A DNA stretch of 64,000 nucleotides from Nostocoides sp. (GCA_016716625.1 JADJVJ010000001.1:1-64000), one strand, 5' to 3'. Shown: positions 35,731 to 45,135, numbered from the stretch's first letter. Notes: generated by a model from the sequence alone, not told the origin. Made by a program: numbers and translations.

Positions 35731-35786
35731 CCTGACAGGCCGCGCCTGGGCTTGTCGAGGGCCCAGGCCACGTTCCCCCCGTCAGG
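35731..35786. repeat. Nested inverted repeat in a 410-base intergenic gap
   Basis: CCTGAC (35731-35736) pairs with GTCAGG (35781-35786). Inside, GCCTGGGC (35744-35751) pairs with GCCCAGGC (35761-35768). It lies between the divergent OLD-family and DinB-like genes (gap 35439-35848, otherwise without a gene), so it may be an operator or a foldback DNA structure. Confidence 0.4.
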
Positions 35787-35848
35787 ACTGGACTGCCTAT
35801 AGGGACCTCTTGTGGCACGCGAGACCTTCAACGCAGAGAATCGACGCC

Positions 35849-36355
35849 ATGGAAGCTTGGGGTGCTGCCCTCTACGGTGATCCGTGTCGTGGTTGCGGTT
35901 TCGATTGGTCACTCGCCCCGTTCAGCGCTATCGAGACGATTGAGGGGCTGCCACAGCGGCTGTCGTCCGTGATCCAGGGGGCCACGGGCGAGGAGCGGGG
36001 AGATGGGTGGTCAGTTGCTGAGTACGTCAGCCACGTCGCAGACAACCTGCGCCAGTGGGCTGAGCGCGTCAATGCGGCTCGTCTAGACGGGCAGACAAGA
36101 GTGGCCGGATACGACCCGGACGAGTTGGCGGCCGCACGTGGCTACCGCACGATCCCCCTGCATGCGGCGCAGTGGTCACTGACTTTGAGCGTCAGCGCGT
36201 GGGCCTGCACACTGCGAGCCGGGCTGAACAAGGCGATCGTGCTCCAGCACGCCACCCGAGGCATCCAGCGGGCCGAAGACATTGCGCGCAACAACGCGCA
36301 CGACGGCATACACCATGTCTGGGACATTGGGTGCATCCTTGGGGGCCAGCCCTAG
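35849..36355 (+). CDS. DinB-like helical protein
   Basis: 168 residues from ATG 35849. It shows a four-helix bundle pattern with histidines where DinB/mycothiol-transferase-like proteins bind metal: HVAD in GWSVAEYVSHVADNLRQWAE and the paired histidines in NAHDGIHHVWDIG near the end. A short CRGCGF motif stands at the N-terminus. DinB-like enzymes of actinobacteria often act as thiol-dependent S-transferases; the substrate is unknown. The call rests on weak pattern similarity, so treat it as tentative. Confidence 0.5.
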   Translation: MEAWGAALYGDPCRGCGFDWSLAPFSAIETIEGLPQRLSSVIQGATGEERGDGWSVAEYVSHVADNLRQWAERVNAARLDGQTRVAGYDPDELAAARGYRTIPLHAAQWSLTLSVSAWACTLRAGLNKAIVLQHATRGIQRAEDIARNNAHDGIHHVWDIGCILGGQP

Positions 36356-36567
36356 TGCCGGCACGACGGCGCTCGGACTCCCTCACCAGTGCGGTTTCAC
36401 ACGTCCTCGCGGTTGATCCGTTGCGCTTCGGCACGGCAGGTTCCGCTGCGAGGTGGGTCGTTGCGGACCAAGGCTCTGACCGCGCCCTCTGTCACGCTAG
36501 CGAGCTGGCGACGCCGCCTGTCGAGATTGGTTATGCGGCGGTGCCAACCTGTGTGACATTCCCTCGG

Positions 36568-36585
36568 TGTCAACCTAGGTTGGCA
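36568..36585. promoter_or_regulatory. Operator-like palindrome over the HTH gene start
   Basis: TGTCAACCTAGGTTGGCA is a near-perfect palindrome with core CAACCTAGGTTG. It ends two bases before ATG 36588. A second copy of its left half (TGCCAACCT, 36542-36550) lies upstream. It probably binds the product of the HTH/Clp-N pair that follows; that is an inference. Confidence 0.6.
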
Positions 36586-36587
36586 TC

Positions 36588-36803
36588 ATGGTTGATCAAC
36601 GTGATGCAGTGGGGCTGGCCCACGCGGCGACGGACGCGGATCCACATGTGGGCTTGGTGGCTGTGGCCGCGCTCCGCCGACTGGTGGATCACCTGGAGCG
36701 CGTCCAGGTCGCTCGCGCTCGGGCCGCGGGGTGGTCGTGGGCCGACGTCGCGGTGGACCTTGGCGTGACGCGCCAGGCCGCGTTCAAGAAGCACGGTCGG
36801 TGA
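36588..36803 (+). CDS. Small helix-turn-helix protein, partner of Clp-N protein
   Basis: 71 residues. The C-terminal half RARAAGWSWADVAVDLGVTRQAAFKKHG is a clear helix-turn-helix. The front helix (VGLVAVAALRRLVDHLERVQV) should make a dimer. In actinobacteria such small HTH proteins commonly stand right before a Clp N-terminal-domain protein, as here, where the next gene starts on its stop (GTGA). With the palindrome at its start it is probably an autoregulator. The mRNA may be nearly leaderless. Confidence 0.75.
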   Translation: MVDQRDAVGLAHAATDADPHVGLVAVAALRRLVDHLERVQVARARAAGWSWADVAVDLGVTRQAAFKKHGR

Positions 36804-37354
36804 TCGGGATGCCGGTTACGTGGTTGGACGGAGAGGTGAAAAGCGTCATCGGGAACGCCTATGCCCTTGCACAGGGTGGCTCGCGGACGGTAATCGGCGA
36901 GGAGCACCTGCTCGCTGCAATCCTCGAGACTCCCGCGGGTGCCGCATGGCTGGGACCGTTGACGGCCACTCGGGTGCGCGAGGAGATTTGGCCGGCGGTG
37001 CGGGGCGCGCGGCTGACAGGCGGTCTGTCGGCGACGGATCGGGCCGCATTGGGCGGACTCGGGCTCGATCTGCCCTCGCTCAACCAGCAGCTGGATTCTC
37101 TGGACCGAGCCGAGGTCCTGCAGTGCCCGGCCCGGCCCAGCGGCGGGTGGAGTCGGCGCATGACGGACGCGGCCGCCGTGGTGCTGGCCCGAGCAGAGGA
37201 CCTCGCGGTCGCGAAGGGCTCTCGAGCGGTGGGCATGCGCGAGCTAGTCACCGCTCTGGTGGAGGTGCCCAGCCTGATCACCGAGCATCTGGCCGTGCGC
37301 GGCATCACCAAGGAGTCGGTCCGGCTCCGTCAACAGGACGGTGATGAGCAGTGA
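36800..37354 (+). CDS. Clp N-terminal domain protein
   Basis: 184 residues from GTG 36800 (ATG 36809 possible). Two Clp repeat-like helical units are visible: NAYALAQGGSRTVIGEEHLLAAILETPAGAAW and RAEDLAVAKGSRAVGMRELVTALVEVPS. No AAA+ ATPase follows, so it is a stand-alone adaptor-like protein, not a Clp unfoldase. In this gene pair it may modulate the small HTH regulator. Its stop overlaps the GTG start of the ABC transporter ATPase gene. Confidence 0.75.
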   Translation: MIGMPVTWLDGEVKSVIGNAYALAQGGSRTVIGEEHLLAAILETPAGAAWLGPLTATRVREEIWPAVRGARLTGGLSATDRAALGGLGLDLPSLNQQLDSLDRAEVLQCPARPSGGWSRRMTDAAAVVLARAEDLAVAKGSRAVGMRELVTALVEVPSLITEHLAVRGITKESVRLRQQDGDEQ

Positions 37355-38245
37355 CGTCCACCGACGCCGTCGTCGAGGTGAAGGGCCTGTCGATGCGCTA
37401 CGGCGACGTCGCGGTGCTCAACGACGTGGACCTCACCGTCGGGCACGGCGAGATCGTTGCCCTGCTGGGCCCCAACGGTGCCGGCAAGACCACGACCGTC
37501 GAGATCCTCGAAGGCTTCCGTCCCCGCTCCGCAGGACACGTGTGCGTCTTGGGCGCCGACCCCGCTCACGGCGACGATGCCTGGCGGGCCCGGATGGGCA
37601 TCGTCCTGCAATCGTGGCGCGACCACACCAAGTGGCGGGTTCGCGACCTCCTGCGCTACCAGAGCCAGCTGTACGCCGGATTCCGGGAAACATCATGGAA
37701 CGTGGACGATCTCCTGGAGGCCGTCGCCCTCGACGACAAGGCCGACCAACCCATCGCGAGGCTCTCCGGTGGCCAGCGCCGCCGCCTGGACCTCCGCTCT
37801 CGGGCTGGCCGGATGTCCCGACCTGCTCTTCCTCGACGAGCCGACCGCCAGCCTGGACCCGCAGGCCCGACGCGACTTCCACGCCCTCATCCAGCGGGCC
37901 GTGGCCGAGTTGGGTACCACCGTCTTGATGACCACCCATGACCTGTGGGAAGCCGAGGCGCTGGCCACCCGGATCGACATCCTCCAGCGGGGCAGGATCA
38001 TCGCCACCGGCACCCGCGACGAGCTCACCAGCCAGATCGCCGGCCGTGATCACGTCGCCCACACCCTGCACGGCCGCCGCCACGAGGAGGACGTTCTCGA
38101 CTCCACGGCATACGTCCGCGACCTCCTCACTCGTCACGGCGAGGCAGTCACAGCACTGGAAGTCCGCCCAGCGTCGCTGGAGGACACCTACCTGGCCTAC
38201 GTCCATGCCGCCGAGGCGGACACGCCGGCGGAGCACGCAGCATGA
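37351..38245 (+). pseudogene. ABC transporter ATPase, one-base frameshift
   Basis: Walker A GPNGAGKTTT, the Q-loop region and the signature LSGGQRRRLDL are in the first frame. From about 37793 the sequence continues in the next frame as ALGLAGCPDLLFLDEPTASLDP with Walker B, then the H-loop TTHDLWEAEAL. One extra C in GACCTCCGCTCTC explains the break. The joined protein of about 297 residues is a normal drug- or daunorubicin-type exporter ATPase. The permease gene next to it also carries a stop, which argues for real inactivation over a sequencing slip. Confidence 0.85.
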
Positions 38246-39084
38246 GCTCACGACCCCCCATCCCATGGCGCACCGGCCTCAGCCGCGGACTCACCGAATT
38301 CCGCCAGGACTTCGCACCCAGCCGATTGGCCGGACAGCTGCTGTGGCCGGTGGCCACCCTCGCGGTGATGTACTGGTTCCGAAATCACGACGTGGCCGGC
38401 GTCCTCCTCGGCTCGATCATGTTCCCCAGCGTGCTGGGAATGTTCACCATCTTCGGGGCGCAGCTGATGGTCCAGTACCTCGCCGCCGATCGCGACGACG
38501 GCACGCTGCTGCGGGCGCGCAGCACCCCGCTGGGCATCCCCGCGTACCTCATCGGCAAGGTCACCTTGTGCACCATGACTCTGATGACCTACCTGGCCGT
38601 CATCGCCATCCCCGGCGCCTTCATCGTCCATGGCCTCGCGCCGATGAGTCTCGGTCGCGCCGCCACCCTCTGTTGGGTGTTGCTGCTCGGGATGGCGGCC
38701 TGCCAAGCGGTCGGCGCCGTCCTCGGCGCCGTCGTGCCCTCGGTGCGAGCCGCCGGCTACGCCGCGTTGCTGCTCATGGGCTGGATCGCGATCTCGGGGG
38801 TCTTCTACCCGATCACCGCTCTCCCTGCCTGGCTATGAGCCGCAGGTGAGGCCGGCCCGATCTACTGGGTCGGCCACGGGATGCGGGCCGCTCTCCTGCC
38901 GGAGGCGTATGCCGTCGCCGAACCAGTCGGAACCTGGCAGCTCCCGCTCGCTGCGCTCGTCCTGCTCGCCTGGGCGGCCATCGGCACCCTCCTCGCCCCG
39001 AGAACCCTGCGACGCATGACCAGCAAGGAATCCGGTAGCCGACTGAACGATAGGCAGCAACGGGCACTCCAACGCACCATCTGA
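38242..39084 (+). pseudogene. ABC-2 type permease with in-frame stop
   Basis: From ATG 38242 the protein shows five to six hydrophobic spans typical of ABC-2 exporters (LLWPVATLAVMYWF, SIMFPSVLGMFTIFGAQLMV, CQAVGAVLGAVVPSV). A TGA at 38836-38838 ends the frame after ALPAWL. The same frame then continues as AAGEAGPIYWVGHGMRAALLPEAYAV and a last membrane span to the stop at 39084, exactly what the family C-terminus should be. A nonsense change thus removes the last span. Overlaps the ATPase gene by four bases. Confidence 0.8.
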
Positions 39085-39201
39085 CCGCCGGTCCCCGGTT
39101 TCCCTCGCCAGCCAGCGTCGCGTGCATCCGAATCGTCGGGAGCTGGCCCCCGGCCAGCCGACCTTGCAGGATTCGCAGCACGGGTTCTTGCAGGCGAGCG
39201 G

Positions 39202-39732
39202 TCAGTCGAGTCGCGTCGGGGTCGCTGGGGTCAGCCGGGGTCCCACCGCTGAAAAGACCAGAAGGACGAACCCCGCGACGACTCCGGTCCAGCCGGGTGC
39301 GGTAGTGCTGCCGGAGATGAAGGTGGACACGCCGCCGACGACCGAGACGACGACCAGACTCACGGAGAGCCAGCGGAACACCGGAAGACCAAACGCGCGG
39401 GCGAAAGGAAGGAAGTGCGCGCCGACCACGAAGACGACCCAGACGAGGACGGCGTCCGGCCTGTCGAGGACGTTGCTGATGATCGTCGCCCCGACCGGTA
39501 TCGCCACGATCATGGCCGCGACAGAGATCGCATACGTCCGCAACGCTGTGCGGCTCGGCTGCGCCCCCTCCATCTCAGGTCCGCGCAGCACGACGAACCA
39601 GGCGATCGCCACGAACCCGATGACCGCCGCGATGCGCCAGACGAGTGAGCCTGGAACGGTGCCGGCGTTCACAAGCACAAAAACCAGCCCGGCGATCGCA
39701 CCGATGATCGATCCGATGGGCTTTGTTGGCAT
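39202..39732 (-). CDS. Hypothetical membrane protein
   Basis: 176 residues with five or six hydrophobic spans, starting PIGSIIGAIAGLVFVLVNAG and including IAAVIGFVAIAWFVVL, ISVAAMIVAIPVGATI, AVLVWVVFVVGAHFLPFARAF and TGVVAGFVLLVFSAVG. No transport or enzyme motif is seen. It stands alone, convergent with the transporter remnant and divergent from the reductase-like gene, so it is probably a single-gene unit. Confidence 0.65.
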   Translation of the reverse strand: MPTKPIGSIIGAIAGLVFVLVNAGTVPGSLVWRIAAVIGFVAIAWFVVLRGPEMEGAQPSRTALRTYAISVAAMIVAIPVGATIISNVLDRPDAVLVWVVFVVGAHFLPFARAFGLPVFRWLSVSLVVVSVVGGVSTFISGSTTAPGWTGVVAGFVLLVFSAVGPRLTPATPTRLD

Positions 39733-39825
39733 CCATCATTCATAGCAGCAACCCCAGGGCCTGTCCCGTCCGCGAGAACCCGGCATACCTTGGGAGCTGA
39801 GCGAACCGAGACGGAAAGCACCGCC

Positions 39826-40383
39826 ATGAGACCCCTGCGCTACTCAATCAATGTCACAGTGGATGGCTGCTGTCACCACGACGCCGGGATCGCACCCGAC
39901 GAGGAGTCGATGGCCTACTGGACCGCCGAGATGGCGCGCGCCGACTGCCTCATCTTCGGTCGCCTGACCTACCAGATGATGGAGTCGGTATGGCGGCGTC
40001 CAGCGGACGGTCGCTGGCCCGATGGGATGGTCGACTGGCAACTGCCCTTTGCCGAGGCCATCGACCAGGCACAGAAGATGGTGGTCTCTCGCACGCTCTC
40101 GGCCGTCGACTGGAACGCCGGACTGATCGAGGGCGATGTCGCCCAAGCGATCCAGCGACTCAAGGGGGAGCCAGGTGGGAGCCTGTGGGTCGGCGGGGTG
40201 ATGCTCCCCACGACCTTGGCGGACCTGGGCCTCATCGACGAGTACGAGTTCGTGGTGCAGCCGGTGCTCGCCGGCCGTGGCCCGACCCTTCTCGCCGGCC
40301 TGCGCGAACGCATAGACCTGGAACTCGTGTACCGGCGCGAGTTCCGATCTGGGGCGGTCGCCATGCGTTTCCGGCCTCGATAG
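39826..40383 (+). CDS. Dihydrofolate reductase/RibD C-terminal domain family protein
   Basis: 185 residues from ATG 39826. The fold is recognised by PLRYSINVTVDGC at the start, ADCLIFGRLTYQMME, KMVVSRTLSAVDWN, SLWVGGVMLPTTLADLGLIDEYEFVVQPVLAGRGPTLL and the final strand. This family of NADPH-dependent small reductases is widespread in actinobacteria and mostly of unknown substrate. The gene stands alone on the plus strand with a weak purine-rich site before it. Confidence 0.8.
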   Translation: MRPLRYSINVTVDGCCHHDAGIAPDEESMAYWTAEMARADCLIFGRLTYQMMESVWRRPADGRWPDGMVDWQLPFAEAIDQAQKMVVSRTLSAVDWNAGLIEGDVAQAIQRLKGEPGGSLWVGGVMLPTTLADLGLIDEYEFVVQPVLAGRGPTLLAGLRERIDLELVYRREFRSGAVAMRFRPR

Positions 40384-40557
40384 TCGTGGTCCGCTCTGTC
40401 CAACTCGCCAGGAACCAGAGAGTGAGGTGTGGCATCGTCGGGGCTCTTGCAGTCTCACCGCGATAGGCCCGGGCCGCGGAGATGAGCGCTATGAGCCGTT
40501 GGTTGCACGTCCCCCTACGGCCGAGGCTGCCGGTTGACGATAGTCCAGACTCGGGCC

Positions 40558-41100
40558 ATGGAGTTCTTCTGCTTCCACCGCGACCGGGCATGTTCGGGGC
40601 CGTTGCGTCGTCGCATGGTCGAGCAGCACTGGACCTACATGGACAGGTACGACTCGGCGTTGGCTCTTCGAGGACCCGCCTTCGACGACGACGAGCAACT
40701 CGTCGGCAGCGTGCACGTCGTCGAGGTTGCGACAAGCACCGATGCCAGAGCGTTCGCGTTCGACGAACCCTGCTACCAGGCCGGTGCCTACCGCGACGTT
40801 ATGCTCAGGCGGTGGGACAACGTGCTGGGCAGATCCATGTGGCAATACCCGCGCTGTGATCACACCGATGGCCTGTTCTTGTGTGTGGGGTTCGAGGCCG
40901 AACCCCGCGGACCCCTCCGTGCCCAGATACCGGACGCCGACCTCGTCGCCTTCGGGCACCTCCTCAGTGATGACGCCACGCTGCAGCTCGGGACCGTCGC
41001 GATAGTGCGCGCCCCCGGCGCCCGCGCTGCGCGGGACGTCCTGGGGGATAGCTTGACGGGAATCGAGGCGTATCGGTGGACCTTCGGCGGCCGCCGCTAA
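40558..41100 (+). CDS. YCII-related domain protein
   Basis: About 180 residues from ATG 40558 (TTG 40534 possible). The first 90 residues fit the YCII fold (MEFFCFHRDRACSGP, VEQHWTYMDRYDSALALRGP, VGSVHVVEVATSTDARAFAF, CYQAGAYRDVMLRRW). A second half (DGLFLCVGFEAEP to the end) may be a repeat-like extension. YCII proteins are small ferredoxin-fold dimers, some acting as peroxide-linked dehalogenase-like enzymes; the role here is unknown. Confidence 0.7.
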   Translation: MEFFCFHRDRACSGPLRRRMVEQHWTYMDRYDSALALRGPAFDDDEQLVGSVHVVEVATSTDARAFAFDEPCYQAGAYRDVMLRRWDNVLGRSMWQYPRCDHTDGLFLCVGFEAEPRGPLRAQIPDADLVAFGHLLSDDATLQLGTVAIVRAPGARAARDVLGDSLTGIEAYRWTFGGRR

Positions 41101-41210
41101 CGCACGCATCTGCCGTGGGGACCTCTGGCTGTCACGACGAGCGACACTGCACGCCGGCGTCGCCGGGTCCCGACTCGCGCGCGCCCAGTGTCCACCGTTC
41201 CCGAACGCGA

Positions 41211-41690
41211 CTAGAGCATCGCGGTCATGAAGGTGCTGTTGGGATCGGCCCGGTAGGCACCGAACGGGCCACACTCGGTGAAGCCAAAGCGTCGATACAG
41301 GGCTCGCGCGGCAGCGAAGTACTCCATGCTTCCAGTCTCGAGCCACAGACGTTGCACTCCCCGGGCTCGAGCATCGGCGGCGAGGTGGGTCAGCATGGCC
41401 ATGCCTAGGCCTTTGCCGCGGACGGCTGGTTCCGTGCGCATGCTCTTCACTTCCTCGTCGTGGTTGCTTCCCGCGATCGTGACGAGGGCTCCCGTGACAA
41501 CGAGTTGGTCGTCGACGTGACCCACCCACATGCGTACGGAGGGCTCTCGCAGGGACACAATGTCAAGGGCATGACGACTCTCCTTGGGTGCTGTTGGCGC
41601 GAGATCATCGAGGTGGCGCGTCAAGAAGAGCGCAAGTGCAGGGTCGTCGAAGTCGGCTCGACGGATGGCGAGGTCCACGTGATCAAACAT
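41211..41690 (-). CDS. GNAT family N-acetyltransferase
   Basis: 159 residues from ATG 41690. The acetyl-CoA-binding motif RGKGLGMAMLTHLAADAR follows the strand VKSMRTEPAV; the family end YFAAARALYRRFGFTECGPFG is clear. The substrate is unknown. It stands 57 bases after the LysE-type transporter gene in the same direction, so they may be read together. Confidence 0.8.
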   Translation of the reverse strand: MFDHVDLAIRRADFDDPALALFLTRHLDDLAPTAPKESRHALDIVSLREPSVRMWVGHVDDQLVVTGALVTIAGSNHDEEVKSMRTEPAVRGKGLGMAMLTHLAADARARGVQRLWLETGSMEYFAAARALYRRFGFTECGPFGAYRADPNSTFMTAML

Positions 41691-41747
41691 AGGACCCGGT
41701 GATCCTCGCGCTAGGCCCACTCGGGGATGACGCGAATGTTGCGCAGA

Positions 41748-42368
41748 CTACGAGTTCGGAGCTGCCAGACGAGCGGCGAGCACGAGGAAGACGATGGCGA
41801 AGCCGCGTTCGGCGCGGCGCGCGACAGTTGGTCGCGTCTGAAGGTGACTGCGGAACGACAGGGCCGCCACGGCATACACGCCATAGACGGCGACCGTGAG
41901 TGCCGCGAACACAGCCGACAACCCCAGCATCTGGCGGACCACGTGGCCCTGTCCGGCGTTGACGAACTGCGGGAGGAAGGCGACGAAGAACAGCGTCAGC
42001 TTGGGGTTCAAGAGGTTCAGCACCATGGCCTCCCAGAAGACGGCTGCGCCGCTGGCCACCCTGCGGTCCGTGACATCGAGGGTCAGATTGCCGGCTCCTC
42101 CCCAGGTCTGGATGGCGAGGTAGACCAAGTAGGCCACGCCCAGGTAGCGAATGACGGTGAAAGCCACGGCGCTGGCGTGGAGCAGCGAGGCCAGACCGGT
42201 GACGACGGCGATGACGTGGGGAACCAGGCAGACACCATTGGCGAGCGCGGCCAGCAGCCCACCGCGGAGCCCGTGGGCAAGCGTCGACACGATCGTGTAG
42301 ACAGCCCCCGTACCCGGGGTGGCGATGACGACCAGGGAGAGCGCGACGAAGGACGGCGAGACGTTCAC
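41748..42368 (-). CDS. LysE/RhtB family amino-acid exporter
   Basis: 206 residues, six hydrophobic spans. Family marks are the opening SLVVIATPGTGAVYTIVSTLAHGLRGGLLAALANG, YLGVAYLVYLAIQTW and NLLNPKLTLFFVAFLPQFV. Members export lysine, arginine, threonine or related compounds through the inner membrane. The gene is divergent from a MocR-type regulator across 58 bases, the usual layout when the regulator controls the exporter. Confidence 0.85.
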   Translation of the reverse strand: MNVSPSFVALSLVVIATPGTGAVYTIVSTLAHGLRGGLLAALANGVCLVPHVIAVVTGLASLLHASAVAFTVIRYLGVAYLVYLAIQTWGGAGNLTLDVTDRRVASGAAVFWEAMVLNLLNPKLTLFFVAFLPQFVNAGQGHVVRQMLGLSAVFAALTVAVYGVYAVAALSFRSHLQTRPTVARRAERGFAIVFLVLAARLAAPNS

Positions 42369-42426
42369 CGCTCAAACGATGACGGACAAGTGGTTCCCGA
42401 GGAAGAGCCAATACGCTGTCGGTGTG

Positions 42427-43890
42427 ATGGACCAATCGACGGGTTCGGACTTCTTGGTTCTCGACCCCACCGATGCCCCGCCCCGGGCCCGCAGCGCGTG
42501 GCTCGCCGTGCGGATCCGTGCCGCCATCGGGGCCGGCGCACTGACCCGAGGCGCGCGGCTCCCGTCGAGCCGGCTGCTCGCCGCAGATCTCGGCTTTGCG
42601 CGCGGCACGGTCGTCGCCGCCTATCAGGAGCTCACCGATGCGGGATGGCTGAGCAGCCAGATAGGGGCGGGGACTGTGGTCAGCCACCCCGGCCCATCAA
42701 CGATCAACGCGCCCCCCACAGGGTGGGCCACAGAGTCGGCCCCAGGGTCGGCCACAGGGTCGGCCACAGGGTCGGCCACCGAATCGCCGCTCGCATATCC
42801 TTCACCGCCGGGGCGCGTGCGGCTGAACCTCACCCCTGGACGCCCAGACCTGGCGTTCATGCCGCGCGGCCCATGGCTCCGCGCCACCCAGCAGGCCATG
42901 CGCTCTCTCGCCCACGAAGACTTCATGTACCCCGATCCCCAAGGAGACCTCTGCCTGCGCGAAGAAATCGCCGCCATGCTCCACCGCACCAGAGGCATGG
43001 CGGTGGAGGCCGGTCACGTCATCATCACCGCAGGGGTGTCGCAAGCAACCGCGCTTCTCTTCGAGGTTCTCCGCCGCGGCGGCGCCTCGGACTTGGCTGT
43101 CGAGGACCCCGGGTCACGCGGCCTGCACAACCACGTGCGCCATTGGGGCCTGACCGCGCAGCCCATCCCTGTCGATGACGAGGGCCTCATCGCGGAGTGC
43201 CTGGGTACCGAGGCTGGGGTTCTGCTCACGCCCGCGCATCAGTTCCCCACCGGTGTGGTGCTCTCACCCCGCCGGCGACAACACGTGATCCGCTGGGCTC
43301 GCAGCACCGGCGCGGTCATCATCGAGGACGACTACGACGCCGAGCACCGCTACGACCGCGCCCCGGTTTCTGCCCTGCACGGGCTCGCCCCGGACTGCAC
43401 GGCATACGTCGGCACTGTGTCCAAGACGATCGCTCCCGGACTACGCCTCGGTTGGCTCATCCCCCCTGTCGACAGGCTGCCGCAGCTGGTGGCCCACAAG
43501 GACGCCAGCGACCGTGGCTCCCCCATCCTCCCCCAACGCGCCTTGGCGATGCTCCTGCGCAGTGGACAGGTCACCAGCCATCTGCGACGCGTGAAGACCC
43601 GTCAACGACAGCGACGCGACGCACTCCTCGACGGGATGCACTCCACACCACACGACGCCACGATCCACGGTGTCGCGGCGGGCCTGCACCTCCTCGTCAC
43701 GCTTCCCGAGCACGTGGACGACCTGCGGATCGCCGAGGAATTGGCCGAGCGTGACATCCTCGTCGAAGCCTTGTCGCTGCATCGGATCAGGCCAGGACAT
43801 CCCGGTCTCGTCATCGGGTATGCCGCCAACACCCCGGACGAACTCCGAGACGCCGGCAGGGTCATCGCGGACGTCCTGAGCCGCGCCTGA
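42427..43890 (+). CDS. MocR/PdxR-type regulator, GntR DNA-binding plus aminotransferase-like domain
   Basis: About 487 residues from ATG 42427; GTG 42424 is possible. GntR winged helix at about 20-85 (LAVRIRAAIGAGALTRGARLPSSRLLAADLGFARGTVVAAYQEL). A linker carries a SATG repeat, then comes a class I aminotransferase fold with DYDAEHRYDR and the PLP lysine in YVGTVSKTIAPGLRLGW. These regulators sense PLP or amino-compounds and often control the gene beside them, here the LysE-type exporter. Confidence 0.85.
   Translation: MDQSTGSDFLVLDPTDAPPRARSAWLAVRIRAAIGAGALTRGARLPSSRLLAADLGFARGTVVAAYQELTDAGWLSSQIGAGTVVSHPGPSTINAPPTGWATESAPGSATGSATGSATESPLAYPSPPGRVRLNLTPGRPDLAFMPRGPWLRATQQAMRSLAHEDFMYPDPQGDLCLREEIAAMLHRTRGMAVEAGHVIITAGVSQATALLFEVLRRGGASDLAVEDPGSRGLHNHVRHWGLTAQPIPVDDEGLIAECLGTEAGVLLTPAHQFPTGVVLSPRRRQHVIRWARSTGAVIIEDDYDAEHRYDRAPVSALHGLAPDCTAYVGTVSKTIAPGLRLGWLIPPVDRLPQLVAHKDASDRGSPILPQRALAMLLRSGQVTSHLRRVKTRQRQRRDALLDGMHSTPHDATIHGVAAGLHLLVTLPEHVDDLRIAEELAERDILVEALSLHRIRPGHPGLVIGYAANTPDELRDAGRVIADVLSRA
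42721..42780 (+). repeat. 12-bp tandem repeat in MocR linker
   Basis: Five units of about GGGTCGGCCACA in phase with the frame encode a repeated Ser-Ala-Thr-Gly linker between the DNA-binding and aminotransferase-like domains. Length changes by slippage would keep the reading frame. Confidence 0.75.
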
Positions 43891-43908
43891 CCTGCTGGCG
43901 CGCACCGG

Positions 43909-45135
43909 TCAGCGGGCGTTGCGCAGCAGGATTTCGAGGACCGCAGGAGCGTGGAACCGTCGGTTGTAACTGCTCTGCCCGTACTCCGCGAGCACTCCGA
44001 TCTCGACCAGCGACACGATGAGGCGGCTCGTGCCCTGGTACTGCAGGCCGATGGCCTCGGCAGCCTGAGCCACCGTGAAGGTCGGGAAGGCCACGGCGTG
44101 GTTGACGAGGAGCCCCGCCTTCGCGGAGCGCACCCGCGAGGCGTGGACGGTCTCCTTGAGGCGGGCCTGGACGTGCGCCAATGCCAGCATGCGGGCACGG
44201 GCCTCGTTGGCCGACTGCGCCAACCCGCGAGCGAAGAGGTCCACCCAGGTCGACCAGTCCCCGTCGGTCGAGACCCCGAGCAGGGCGTCGTAGTACTCCT
44301 GGCGGCGCGCCTCGAAGTATGGCGAGACGGTGATGCTCGGCTCTGACAGCACCCCGTGCTGGTAGAGGAACAGCACGATGAAGAGCCGTCCGATCCTCCC
44401 GTTTCCGTCGTGGAAGGGGTGGAGCGCCTCGAACGCGTAGTGGCTCATCGCCGCAGCCCCGACGGGGTCGATCTGCGCAGAGTGGTCGACGCGCATCCAG
44501 TCCAGCAAGTCGCCGACGCGACTCTCTAGGCCGATGCCGGGGGGAGGCGGCACGTAGCGGGCATTCGTGATGGGGTGGGCACCCGGGTCGGGGTTGTGGC
44601 GCTGGCCGATGACGACCTGGATCGGGCGCACGCCGTGGAAGTTTCGCTCACTGTGCGTGCCTTCCATGAGCCGGCGGTGCAGTTCGCTCAAGGTCGAGAG
44701 ATTCCATGGCCGTCCCTCATCGGCCCACGCGAACGCGTCCTCCGCCACAAAGAGGAAGTTGAGGACCTCTCGCATCGACGGGTCGTGGCCTTCAGGGATG
44801 TCCTCAGTGAGCACCCGAGCCAAAGGCTCATGTGTTCCCTCCAGCGCCGAGGTTGCCTGGGCTTCGAGCCGAAGCGCAGAGTGGCGGAACAGGCGCGGGT
44901 TGGGGAGCCGCTGGGCGGTGGCATCCAGTGCCGCCAGCGCGGCCCGCGCGTCGGCAACCGAGCGGTATGCCGCTTGGCTCAGGTCCGGTCCCGCCTCACC
45001 GAGCGGGTTAGGCAGGAAAGCGAAGTGCTCGTACGGCCCCGCGTCGGAGGTGCCGGCGATGGGCGACAGTTGTCCGGTCGGGCTGTTGCGGAACAGTGCG
45101 ATGTCCACACATGTACGATACAGCCGCTTGTGCAT
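43909..45135 (-). CDS. Fic family protein with C-terminal winged helix
   Basis: 408 residues. The catalytic loop HPFHDGNGRIGR is complete at 239-250, so AMP transfer to a target hydroxyl is likely possible. The inhibitory helix TSALEG at 95-100 fits the class II (intramolecular) brake with E99. The last 80 residues form a winged-helix-like domain (TFTVAQAAEAIGLQYQGTSRLIVSLVEIG). Such Fic proteins are often stand-alone regulators or toxin-like enzymes. The start region is AT-rich and has nested TGTAC/ACATG repeats; a GTG start at about 45111 is a possible alternative that would leave the promoter upstream. Confidence 0.85.
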   Translation of the reverse strand: MHKRLYRTCVDIALFRNSPTGQLSPIAGTSDAGPYEHFAFLPNPLGEAGPDLSQAAYRSVADARAALAALDATAQRLPNPRLFRHSALRLEAQATSALEGTHEPLARVLTEDIPEGHDPSMREVLNFLFVAEDAFAWADEGRPWNLSTLSELHRRLMEGTHSERNFHGVRPIQVVIGQRHNPDPGAHPITNARYVPPPPGIGLESRVGDLLDWMRVDHSAQIDPVGAAAMSHYAFEALHPFHDGNGRIGRLFIVLFLYQHGVLSEPSITVSPYFEARRQEYYDALLGVSTDGDWSTWVDLFARGLAQSANEARARMLALAHVQARLKETVHASRVRSAKAGLLVNHAVAFPTFTVAQAAEAIGLQYQGTSRLIVSLVEIGVLAEYGQSSYNRRFHAPAVLEILLRNAR

